Position numbers and translations under genes: made by a program. Under the pieces are notes generated by a model, which saw only the letters and a list, made by a program, of their open reading frames with translations, was not told where the DNA came from and did no database searches. Below are positions 1-5,798 of a stretch of DNA of 12,017 nucleotides, in pieces; within the stretch, counting starts at the first letter, position 1, and each line of letters starts with the position of its first letter. The stretch spans positions 1 through 12,017 of the forward strand of contig JAKLGF010000009.1 of the NCBI GenBank assembly GCA_022710815.1. Direction: 5' to 3'. The DNA comes from Patescibacteria group bacterium (GTDB taxonomy: Bacteria; Patescibacteriota; Minisyncoccia; Minisyncoccales; JAGOPM01).

Positions 1-1
1 T

Positions 2-58
2 TGTGCCTATGGTTATGTCCGCTATCTGATTGATGTGGGCAGAATCATACTCAAATAG
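2..58 (+). CDS. C-terminal tail of an upstream gene, partial
   Basis: An open frame enters from the left edge and ends at a TAG at 56-58, giving 18 residues that end in VGRIILK. A strong hairpin terminator begins about 20 bases after the stop, which fits a gene ending here on the + strand. The fragment is too short to assign a family. The complementary strand is also open across this stretch but has no convincing start, so the + strand reading is preferred only because of the terminator. Confidence 0.35.
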   Translation, partial: CAYGYVRYLIDVGRIILK

Positions 59-73
59 CACTACCTCAAAAAC

Positions 74-109
74 AAAAAAAGAGCGTTGTTTCAACGCTCT
101 TTTAATTTT
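74..109 (+). terminator. Intrinsic terminator after the upstream gene
   Basis: A perfect 8-bp stem (GAGCGTTG at 81-88, CAACGCTC at 92-99) closes a TTT loop and is followed by TTTTAATTTT. The A-rich run just before the stem can pair with the T-run, lengthening the stem and making the element potentially bidirectional. Confidence 0.85.
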
Positions 110-135
110 GGCTAGGAAATATTCTTTGGTATAAT
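108..135 (+). promoter_or_regulatory. Sigma-70-type promoter of the 149-4387 operon
   Basis: A perfect -10 box TATAAT lies at 130-135. A -35 candidate TTGGCT (4 of 6 matches) lies at 108-113 with a 16-base spacer. The expected transcription start is about 142, only about 7 bases before the ATG at 149, so the first gene would have a very short leader with no SD. The -35 box overlaps the T-tract of the preceding terminator. Confidence 0.75.
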
Positions 136-148
136 AAAAGAAAAAATT

Positions 149-634
149 ATGGACAAAAAAATTTTAATTGTTGGAGGAACAGTAGTAATAGGAATCGTTG
201 CTTTTATGGCGTTAAAGCCTGACAATAACGCTTGTCAGGACATTTGTCAGAAAGCCAAGCAAAATTGTCCGTCGCTAATAGATCAGACAACATGTCAAAA
301 GAATTGTTCTAAGTTTAGTCAAGAAACAAAAGATCATTTAGAAAAATCAAAATCTTGCCAAGAGCTTTCTCAGAAGCCCGAGCTGATTATTGATGTTATT
401 ATTCCTGAAACCACCAAGCCAGAGACACAAGAAGCTAAGGGAGGAGACTGCCAATTGTCTTGCGCTAATTATACTAATAAATGTCTAACTTTAGTTCCTA
501 ATGCTGATAAGAATCTTTTTGACCAGGGCATGGCTTCTTGTATGTCTGATTGTTTAAAGTGGGATAATAAAAAAATTGAATGCATGATTAATGCTGTTGA
601 TTGTCAATCAATGACAGAAATCTGCGGACTATAA
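149..634 (+). CDS. Cys-rich membrane-anchored protein with duplicated CX3C modules
   Basis: The 161-residue protein is of no family I recognise. Residues 5-22 form a hydrophobic segment after a short basic N-terminus (MDKK), so it is probably a signal anchor with the rest outside the membrane. The outer part holds 14 cysteines in two modules. Module 1 (29-70) has C29-x3-C33, C40, C49-x3-C53 and C70. Module 2 (101-159) has C101-x3-C105, C112, C131-x3-C135, C145, C152 and C159. Both begin CX3CX6C and contain a second CX3C pair; a linker rich in P, T and E (77-98) separates them. Paired CX3C motifs suggest disulfide-linked helical hairpins, but this is inference from spacing. It is the first gene of a nine-gene operon, and the next ATG follows its stop by one base. 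No SD precedes the start; the promoter position supports it. Confidence 0.8.
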   Translation: MDKKILIVGGTVVIGIVAFMALKPDNNACQDICQKAKQNCPSLIDQTTCQKNCSKFSQETKDHLEKSKSCQELSQKPELIIDVIIPETTKPETQEAKGGDCQLSCANYTNKCLTLVPNADKNLFDQGMASCMSDCLKWDNKKIECMINAVDCQSMTEICGL

Positions 635-635
635 C

Positions 636-1550
636 ATGGAAAAGAATATAATAATTGGCACAATAGCCGTGGCTAGTGCTGTTCTGATCGGAGGAGCTAT
701 TTATCAAGCCTCAAATAGCAGGGAAATAGAATTGAAGTCAGGGGAGGGCGCTACCCAAGAACAAAAAGAAGCTCTTTTTAGAGAAGAATTAAAAGATACA
801 AGCAAGTACTCTTTTTGTTTGGGTCAGGCTAAAATCCAAACAGCCTATACTGATCCAGTTTTAAATTCCAACGGTCAAATTGATTATCAATCAAAAGAGC
901 TTTTGGTTCTTGATAAGCAAAGAAATAGATTTTTGGTTTTAGGCATAGAAGCTAAGTATACCAATAAAGGAACAGTGGCAATGCCAATGGGAGATTTAAC
1001 AACTAATGTTCCAATTGATGAACGCGGTACTATTAGTGAATACTATTCTAAAAACGAGGCTCCTATTAGGATTGATTATGGATCTAACAGTATTTTTACT
1101 GTTATTGATACTAGGGAAAAGAATTGGGTTATTTCTAATTTAGACGAGAGTCAGAAAGTTAGCCCGGCTATTGGTTGCCCGGGAGTATTTGCTTTAGATA
1201 ATGCTCCAGGAAAAGATTTATTAGCCGGATCAGACAATATATTAATAGATAGAGAATGTGAAATGTCTGATATTAGTGGGAAGTACAGCGGAGAATTCTC
1301 GTATCGATGTACTGCTGTAGATTATCGTCAAGCAGAATCTCTAATGGATGAATTTAAGACTAAAGATGAATTGTATAAGACTAAAGATTTGACTCCTTTC
1401 GATAGTTCACAAGAAAAGCCCGAAATTAATGATGCTTCAGCTGGTGGGCAGACTCCTGAACCAGAGAAATCTCAAGCTAATCCAGAGAATGTCCAAGATT
1501 TGCTTCAGCAAATTAAAGATGATATGAAGGCTGATCAAACGTCTAATTAA
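636..1550 (+). CDS. Membrane-anchored extracytoplasmic protein, unknown family
   Basis: The 304-residue protein has an N-terminal hydrophobic segment at about residues 5-23, so it is likely anchored with the bulk outside. Residues 85-130 alternate strand-like segments (ELLVLDK, RFLVLGIEAKYTNKG) in a pattern that recalls the Ig-like DUF4352 fold, where a strand with 'N-K-G' is typical; the resemblance is weak and untested. Four cysteines lie in the outer part (61, 181, 208 and 225), enough for two disulfides. The last 65 residues (240-304) are charged and rich in K, E, D, S and P, likely disordered. It starts one base after the preceding stop, and the Smr gene begins directly at its own stop, so translational coupling is likely. 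Confidence 0.75.
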   Translation: MEKNIIIGTIAVASAVLIGGAIYQASNSREIELKSGEGATQEQKEALFREELKDTSKYSFCLGQAKIQTAYTDPVLNSNGQIDYQSKELLVLDKQRNRFLVLGIEAKYTNKGTVAMPMGDLTTNVPIDERGTISEYYSKNEAPIRIDYGSNSIFTVIDTREKNWVISNLDESQKVSPAIGCPGVFALDNAPGKDLLAGSDNILIDRECEMSDISGKYSGEFSYRCTAVDYRQAESLMDEFKTKDELYKTKDLTPFDSSQEKPEINDASAGGQTPEPEKSQANPENVQDLLQQIKDDMKADQTSN

Positions 1551-1832
1551 ATGAAACAAAATAAATACGAAAAGAAAATTGATGATGAACTTGATCTGCA
1601 TGGGCAATATGTTAACCAAGCCCTAGAATTACTCAGAGAATTTTTAACTGAGGCCAGGAATAATGGATTTAGAAATGTCAGAATAATAACAGGCAAGGGG
1701 ATCCATTCTGAAGAAGCAGGGGTTACAATAAGGGAATCAGTTATTGGGTATTTGGATGGAAAATATCAATGGACTTATGATAAAAGCAATAATGGCTTAA
1801 ATAGCGGAGCCATAATTGTTAAAATGAAATAA
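1551..1832 (+). CDS. Stand-alone Smr-domain protein, candidate nuclease
   Basis: The 93-residue protein is essentially one Smr (small MutS-related) domain. The LDLHG motif is at residues 14-18. The second conserved loop reads ITGKGIHS (46-53), and the terminal strand GAIIVKMK closes the domain. In many Smr proteins the second motif is HGxG; here the first position is Thr, as in the TGRG form known from N4BP2-type Smr domains. Family members are nucleic acid endonucleases; some cut mRNA at collided ribosomes, while in MutS2 the domain is fused to a MutS core absent here. The ATG abuts the previous stop. An ArfB-like rescue factor in the same operon makes a translation-quality role plausible, but that is inference. 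Confidence 0.88.
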   Translation: MKQNKYEKKIDDELDLHGQYVNQALELLREFLTEARNNGFRNVRIITGKGIHSEEAGVTIRESVIGYLDGKYQWTYDKSNNGLNSGAIIVKMK

Positions 1833-1836
1833 ACTT

Positions 1837-2382
1837 ATGGAAAATAATATTGCAATTGCAAATTCAAAAAGCTCAATTATTGCTAAGGATATAGCCTTAA
1901 TTGTTCTTTTCTCAATTTTAACTGGACTGGCAGCCAATATTAAAATTGAAATCGGAGCAGTTCCGATTACAATGCAAACTTTGGTTGTTTTGCTTTCCGG
2001 AGTATTGTTAGGATCTAAAAAAGGAGCAATATCTCAAATTACATATTTGTGCTATGGATTAGCAGGGCTTGGTTGGTTTGCTCATGGTGGAGGACTAGCA
2101 TATATTGCTAGCCCTACTTTTGGATATGTAATCGGCTTTATTCTTGCTGCTTATCTAGCTGGATTAATTAAGGAAAAAAATATTAATAATCCAATTGCTA
2201 TTTTCTCAATTTTGGTTATTGCTAATTGGTCCATGTATCTACCTGGGCTATTATGGCTTTCTAGATTTGTTGAAAGTAGCAAATTATTAGCAATTGGATT
2301 CTATCCCTTTATTATCGGAGACTTAATTAAAATATCGTTAGTGAAAATAATAATTGATAAAACATGGAAAAGAAAGATTTAA
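1837..2382 (+). CDS. bioY: BioY, biotin ECF transporter substrate-binding subunit
   Basis: The 181-residue integral membrane protein has about six hydrophobic segments, the usual size for BioY. Family signatures include VPITMQTLVVLLSGVLLG early on, the following LCYGLAGLGWFA loop and HGGGLAYIASPTFGYVIGF. BioY binds biotin and passes it inward, normally with the shared ECF energy-coupling module (EcfA, EcfA' and EcfT). None of those genes, and no biotin synthesis gene, lies in the window, so this looks like a scavenging subunit that works with a module encoded elsewhere or alone. Its 3' end overlaps the next gene by 19 bases. No SD precedes the ATG, which lies 4 bases after the Smr stop. Confidence 0.93.
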   Translation: MENNIAIANSKSSIIAKDIALIVLFSILTGLAANIKIEIGAVPITMQTLVVLLSGVLLGSKKGAISQITYLCYGLAGLGWFAHGGGLAYIASPTFGYVIGFILAAYLAGLIKEKNINNPIAIFSILVIANWSMYLPGLLWLSRFVESSKLLAIGFYPFIIGDLIKISLVKIIIDKTWKRKI

Positions 2383-2843
2383 CCGCCCTAATCATTGCTT
2401 GCGTTGTGGTTATTGGTTCTACGTTTTTGGGTAAGCCTAAGAGTGGTAATGAGAGCAATCCAACTAATCAGCCCAAACAGGAAATGTATTTGGGTCAAAC
2501 AGCAGAGCAAAATGACAATTCAAAGCTTTGTGGCTGGATTGATAAATCAGACATTATTATCAAAGTAAATCTTGCTCCAGGAGTTAAAAAAGATACTTCC
2601 TATGAAACAGGATTTATGTTCGGACCAAATTACTTTCCAGCCAGAGTAGCCAGAGAAGGATGTGGCTACAGAGTAGGATTTAATTATTCAGAAATGAAAG
2701 GCAAGGGAATTTCTCAAGTAGGAGTGAGGGGATATAGTGATAACAAGATGAGAACAATTGTTGGAGCACCTATTAATGTTAATTTTGATAAGGATGGTAA
2801 GCCTGATGTTGGGAATCGTATCGAGGTAACTATTACTGATTAG
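2364..2843 (+). CDS. Small membrane-anchored extracytoplasmic protein, unknown family
   Basis: The 159-residue protein has a hydrophobic segment at residues 7-22 after MEKKD, then a low-complexity linker rich in N, Q, P, K and S (23-54), then a compact domain of about 100 residues. The domain has alternating strand-like stretches (DIIIKVNL, YRVGFNYSE, ISQVGVRGYS, RIEVTITD) that suggest a beta-sandwich, and two outer cysteines (56 and 100) that could pair. No family was recognised. It shares its general build with the anchored proteins at 149 and 636. It starts inside the bioY 3' end, so translation is probably coupled. Confidence 0.75.
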   Translation: MEKKDLTALIIACVVVIGSTFLGKPKSGNESNPTNQPKQEMYLGQTAEQNDNSKLCGWIDKSDIIIKVNLAPGVKKDTSYETGFMFGPNYFPARVAREGCGYRVGFNYSEMKGKGISQVGVRGYSDNKMRTIVGAPINVNFDKDGKPDVGNRIEVTITD

Positions 2844-2848
2844 TTGTT

Positions 2849-3253
2849 ATGAAATTAGTTAGTGCCTGTTTATTGGGCTTTAATGTCCGCTACGACGGGA
2901 AGAATAAATTGAACAAGAAAGTTTTGAAACTTTCTCAAAAAGAAGAATTAATTCCTGTTTGCCCAGAAATATTTGGTAATCTCAAAATTCCACGCGAACC
3001 AGCAGAGATAAGAGGGAAGAGAGTTATAGCTCAATCTGGCAAAGACATAACTAAGCAATTTCAAAAAGGAGCTAAAATGGTTTTAGCAATTGCCAAAAGT
3101 TTCAAAATCAAAGAAGCAATTTTTGCTCAGGATAGTCCATCTTGCGGATGCGGGAGAATATATGATGGAACATTTTCCGGAAAAAAGATTAAAGGGGACG
3201 GGATTTGTACCCAGCTTTTGAAGAAAAACAAAATTAGAGTTAAGAGCATCTAG
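2849..3253 (+). CDS. DUF523 family protein, TudS-like
   Basis: The 134-residue protein matches DUF523 along its length. It has ACLLG with YDG near the N-terminus (C7), VCPE (C38), a PREPAEI segment, a GKDIT motif, SPSCG (C99), and YDGTFSG followed by a G-x-G-I stretch near the C-terminus. Members named TudS are iron-sulfur thiouracil desulfidases whose 4Fe-4S cluster is held by three conserved cysteines; C7, C38 and C99 are the natural counterparts. C101 and C120 are extra. Desulfuration of thiolated pyrimidines, perhaps from tRNA turnover, is a reasonable guess by family, but many DUF523 proteins are untested. It sits 5 bases after the preceding stop, mid-operon. Confidence 0.88.
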   Translation: MKLVSACLLGFNVRYDGKNKLNKKVLKLSQKEELIPVCPEIFGNLKIPREPAEIRGKRVIAQSGKDITKQFQKGAKMVLAIAKSFKIKEAIFAQDSPSCGCGRIYDGTFSGKKIKGDGICTQLLKKNKIRVKSI

Positions 3254-3259
3254 ATATTT

Positions 3260-3520
3260 ATGTATCAGGTATATATCATCAAATGCAAAGATAATACTCT
3301 CTATACTGGCATTGCTCTTGATTTGGACAAAAGAATCAAAGAACATAATTCCAGTAAATTGGGGGCAAAATATACCAAAGCCCGCAGGCCAGTTAAGTTA
3401 GTCTATTCTAAAAAATTCAGAAATCGCTCCACGGCTTCTAAAGCTGAAGCAAAAATCAAGGCATTGTCCCGAAAACAAAAATTAGAGATAATAAGAACAT
3501 ATGGAAAACCAAAACATTAA
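3260..3520 (+). CDS. GIY-YIG domain protein, YhbQ/UPF0213 type
   Basis: The 86-residue protein is a minimal GIY-YIG nuclease domain. The two core strands read VYIIKC (4-9) and LYTGIA (14-19), corresponding to the GIY and YIG positions. The conserved catalytic-type Arg is R25 in DKRIKEHN, and the Glu is E63 in the KAEAKIK helix, so the active site appears intact. Small proteins of this class are linked to DNA or RNA nuclease activity, but physiological roles are poorly defined. There is no SD. The gene lies 6 bases after the DUF523 stop, and its end overlaps the next gene by 20 bases. Confidence 0.9.
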   Translation: MYQVYIIKCKDNTLYTGIALDLDKRIKEHNSSKLGAKYTKARRPVKLVYSKKFRNRSTASKAEAKIKALSRKQKLEIIRTYGKPKH

Positions 3521-3983
3521 ACATACTGGGTGCTGTGATCCATTTGATCCCAAACCTTGGGAAGACAAAGAGATTGTTTGGCAGAATAAACTATTTGTTA
3601 AGGGGCATATAACAAGTTTTATGCATATTCCTTTGAATATGGGCCAAGTAATAACCAAGAACATGGCTTTGATTGAGAAAGCTAATGCTAAATCTCCGTA
3701 TCAATTAATGCTTACTGATGAGAAATCCTTATGGGGAGCTGACATATATATTGATGTTGCTAAAGATGTTGCTAAAGCTCAGATGGCAACAATTTCGGGA
3801 ACATTCTTAACTAAAGTATTTGAGGGGCCATATAACAATGTTGGGAAGTGGGCCCAAGAAATGCAGGAATATGTTAAGAGCAAGGGAAAAGAAATTAAGA
3901 AAATGTATTTTTCTTACACTACTTGCCCTAAATGCGCCCAGGCCTATGGTAAAAATTATGTAATTATCTTTGCTCAAATATGA
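3501..3983 (+). CDS. Conserved Cys-containing protein, GyrI-like fold suspected
   Basis: The 160-residue soluble protein has a family pattern that I recognise as widespread but uncharacterised and often labelled only 'hydrolase', without clear support. Marks are a CC pair near the N-terminus (11-12), a DP-x-PW segment, the stretch GTFLTKVFEGPYNN in the middle and TTCPKCAQAYGKNY near the C-terminus (C142 and C145). The middle stretch with the following Trp resembles the 'F-x-G-x-Y...W' part of GyrI-like small-molecule-binding domains. C11, C12, C142 and C145 could bind a metal; this is inference. It overlaps the GIY-YIG gene by 20 bases and the arfB start by 4 (ATGA). Confidence 0.75.
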   Translation: MENQNIKHTGCCDPFDPKPWEDKEIVWQNKLFVKGHITSFMHIPLNMGQVITKNMALIEKANAKSPYQLMLTDEKSLWGADIYIDVAKDVAKAQMATISGTFLTKVFEGPYNNVGKWAQEMQEYVKSKGKEIKKMYFSYTTCPKCAQAYGKNYVIIFAQI

Positions 3984-4387
3984 TTCCCTTAGACGAAATT
4001 GAATTTGAATTCGACAAATCTTCTGGTCCTGGTGGACAGAATGTAAACAAAAGAGAAACCAAAGTCCATGTTAAATGGATGGTGGCTAATTCCAAAGCTT
4101 TCAATGAAGAGCAAAAATCTTTGATCTTGCAGAAGAATTTTAATAACATATCCCATTTAGGATATCTCCAATCCTATTCTCAAGAAACTCGTAGCCAGGA
4201 AAAGAATAAAGAATTGGCAATTGAGAAATTAAATCAAATGGTTGATGAAGCTTTGGTCCCAGAAGTAAAAAGAATTCCAACCAAAGTTCCACGCCGAGTT
4301 GATGAGGCTAGGATTCATGCTAAAAGATATACTGCTAAAAAGAAAAGCTTGCGCAGAATTAAGAACGATCTAATTGATCAAGAATAA
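3980..4387 (+). CDS. arfB: ArfB-like peptidyl-tRNA hydrolase, ribosome rescue
   Basis: The 135-residue protein matches the ArfB (YaeJ) class of stand-alone class I release-factor-like proteins, about 140 residues in E. coli. The catalytic GGQ is at residues 18-20 within SSGPGGQNVNK. The codon-recognition domain of RF1/RF2 is absent. SQETRSQEKN at 67-76 matches the conserved 'RSQ-x-x-N' helix. The C-terminal third (roughly 95-130) is rich in K and R; in ArfB this tail enters the empty mRNA channel of stalled ribosomes so that the GGQ can release the nascent chain. It overlaps the preceding gene by 4 bases and ends the operon; a terminator starts at its stop codon. Confidence 0.92.
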   Translation: MIPLDEIEFEFDKSSGPGGQNVNKRETKVHVKWMVANSKAFNEEQKSLILQKNFNNISHLGYLQSYSQETRSQEKNKELAIEKLNQMVDEALVPEVKRIPTKVPRRVDEARIHAKRYTAKKKSLRRIKNDLIDQE

Positions 4388-4409
4388 CCGCCTTCGGGCG
4401 GTTTTTGTT
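4387..4409 (+). terminator. Intrinsic terminator ending the first operon
   Basis: A 6-bp stem (ACCGCC at 4387-4392, GGCGGT at 4397-4402) is capped by a stable TTCG tetraloop and followed by a T-rich run. It begins at the last base of the arfB stop and runs straight into the next -35 box. Confidence 0.92.
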
Positions 4410-4436
4410 TGACAAAATATTTCAATATTGTATTGT
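4409..4436 (+). promoter_or_regulatory. Promoter of the adenosylhomocysteinase gene
   Basis: A perfect -35 box TTGACA is at 4409-4414, and a -10 candidate TATTGT (4 of 6) is at 4431-4436 with a 16-base spacer. The spacer itself holds a dyad, AATATT at 4416-4421 and AATATT at 4424-4429. Transcription would start near 4443, leaving a leader of about 50 bases. Confidence 0.7.
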
Positions 4437-4439
4437 TAC

Positions 4440-4460
4440 TTTGCTGAAAAAATCAGCAAA
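4440..4460 (+). promoter_or_regulatory. Perfect dyad over the predicted ahcY transcription start
   Basis: TTTGCTGA at 4440-4447 and TCAGCAAA at 4453-4460 form a perfect 8-base inverted repeat around five A residues. Its position over the expected start of transcription is typical of a repressor operator. If the start lies a little upstream it would instead form a hairpin at the 5' end of the mRNA. No T-run follows, so it is not a terminator. Confidence 0.55.
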
Positions 4461-4478
4461 AATGTTGTTTTCAAATCT

Positions 4479-4485
4479 AAGGAGG
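4479..4485 (+). promoter_or_regulatory. Strong SD for the adenosylhomocysteinase gene
   Basis: AAGGAGG lies 8 bases before the ATG at 4494 and fixes this start. Nearly all other genes in the window lack such a site. Confidence 0.9.
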
Positions 4486-4493
4486 ATTGAAGA

Positions 4494-5714
4494 ATGGAAG
4501 AAAAGGATTTGTCGGGAAAGCAGAAGATTGAATTTGCTCAGGCTAGAATGCCTGTGCTAGCTCGAGCCGTAGAGGATAGTTTGTCTCATCATTCTCTGGG
4601 CGGGAAGAAAGTTGCCATGACTATTCACTTGGAAGCCAAGACAGCTGTCTTAGCTTCGTATCTCAAAACTCTAGGAGCTGATGTTTATGTTGCTGGAAGC
4701 AACACAGAAACTACTCAGGATGATGTTGCTCAAGCTTTGGCAGAACAAGGAGTTAATGTCTTTGCCAAACACGGATGCACCCAACAAGAACAAGAGAAAT
4801 TCTTAAGGAATCTTGTCGTTCATGAGCCAGATTTTATTATTGATGATGGCGGGGACCTGGTTGCTCTTCTGGATAATTATCCAGAATTTAGAGCTAAAGT
4901 TTTAGGTGGTTGCGAAGAAACAACAACCGGAGTGACTAGGCTAAAAGCGCGAGAAAAAGAAGGCAGTTTGCATTTTCCCATGATCGCGGTCAATGATTCG
5001 CCCATGAAAAAATTGTTTGACAACTGTTTTGGCACAGGGCAATCAACAATGGATGGAATTCTGCGTACAACCAACATGAAGGTTTGCGGGAAGAATTTTG
5101 TTGTAGCTGGTTATGGTCATTGTGGAAAAGGCATTGCCATGAGAGCTAGGGGATTAGGTGCTAATGTAATTGTGACTGAAGTCAATCCAGTCAAAGCCTA
5201 CCAGGCCATGCAAGAAGGGTATAGGGTAATGCCTATGATGCAGGCTTGCTTGATTGGAGATTTCTTTGTCACAGCTACTGGCGACATTAATGTTATTGAT
5301 AACAGGCATTTTGGATCTCTCAAAGATGGAGCCATTCTGTGCAATGCCGGCCACTTTGATGTTGAAGTGCACATGGATCAATTGCGTCGCTATGCTAGCA
5401 GTCATCGCGAAGTAAGGAAGAATATAGAAGAGTTTGTTTTGCCCAGCAAGAAAAAGATTTTTGTTTTGGCGCAAGGCAAGCTAGTCAATTTGGCTGCAGC
5501 TGACGGACACCCCATTGAGATAATGGATCTGTCCTTTTCTCTGCAATTTCTTTCTGTTTTGTATTTGGCAACTAGTTATGGGAAAATGGAAAAGAAACTC
5601 TATCCTGTTCCACCCCAAGTTGATCGATATGTTGCCAAAGCAGCCTTGTCTGCTGATGGTGTCAAAATTGATACCCTAACCTCAGAACAAGAAAAATACC
5701 TCCAGTCAATGTAA
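4494..5714 (+). CDS. ahcY: Adenosylhomocysteinase (SAH hydrolase)
   Basis: The 406-residue enzyme reversibly splits S-adenosylhomocysteine into adenosine and homocysteine, using bound NAD, in the cytoplasm. The short length and sequence match the archaeal/Thermotoga-type form rather than the longer eukaryotic and alphaproteobacterial form. Spacing against the human enzyme points to D117, E142, K172, D176 and N177 as active-site residues, with H45 in TIHLEAKTAVL and H287 in NAGHFDVEV. The NAD-binding loop GYGHCGKG is at 206-213. The C-terminus (EQEKYLQSM) resembles the short-form ending. It removes the product inhibitor of methyltransferases; no methionine-cycle partner is in the window. It is a single-gene unit with its own promoter, SD and terminator. 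Sampled lines have about 43-48% GC against about 33-36% nearby. Confidence 0.96.
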   Translation: MEEKDLSGKQKIEFAQARMPVLARAVEDSLSHHSLGGKKVAMTIHLEAKTAVLASYLKTLGADVYVAGSNTETTQDDVAQALAEQGVNVFAKHGCTQQEQEKFLRNLVVHEPDFIIDDGGDLVALLDNYPEFRAKVLGGCEETTTGVTRLKAREKEGSLHFPMIAVNDSPMKKLFDNCFGTGQSTMDGILRTTNMKVCGKNFVVAGYGHCGKGIAMRARGLGANVIVTEVNPVKAYQAMQEGYRVMPMMQACLIGDFFVTATGDINVIDNRHFGSLKDGAILCNAGHFDVEVHMDQLRRYASSHREVRKNIEEFVLPSKKKIFVLAQGKLVNLAAADGHPIEIMDLSFSLQFLSVLYLATSYGKMEKKLYPVPPQVDRYVAKAALSADGVKIDTLTSEQEKYLQSM

Positions 5715-5721
5715 TCAAAAC

Positions 5722-5756
5722 AAAAGGGATTCTTTTAAAGGATCCCTTTTAATTTT
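5722..5756 (+). terminator. Intrinsic terminator after ahcY
   Basis: AAAAGGGAT (5722-5730) pairs perfectly with ATCCCTTTT (5742-5750). The loop can extend the stem by a wobble pair, a C-G pair and A-T pairs. AATTTT follows. Confidence 0.9.
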
Positions 5757-5786
5757 GCACAGGTTTCAAATTATTTCATTTGGATG

Positions 5787-5792
5787 TATATT
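5787..5792 (+). promoter_or_regulatory. Candidate -10 box of the MFS gene
   Basis: TATATT lies 6 bases upstream of the ATG at 5799. The spacing would put the transcription start at or next to that ATG, giving a leaderless mRNA. No good -35 box was found; TTTCAA at 5764-5769 is a weak candidate with a 17-base spacer. Confidence 0.4.
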
Positions 5793-5798
5793 ACAAGC

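Noticed and set aside
1-61. Open - strand frame at the left edge, a possible divergent gene start
   Set aside because: The only in-frame start candidate is a GTG with SD-like bases too close to it, and the hairpin after the + strand stop better fits a + strand gene end.
4437-4493. SAH riboswitch upstream of ahcY
   Set aside because: The leader is only about 50 bases with one simple 8-bp dyad, and it lacks the conserved core of known SAH or SAM riboswitches.
5154-5474. 106-codon open frame on the - strand within ahcY
   Set aside because: It is fully antisense to a confidently identified enzyme, has no SD or promoter, and its translation shows no family features.
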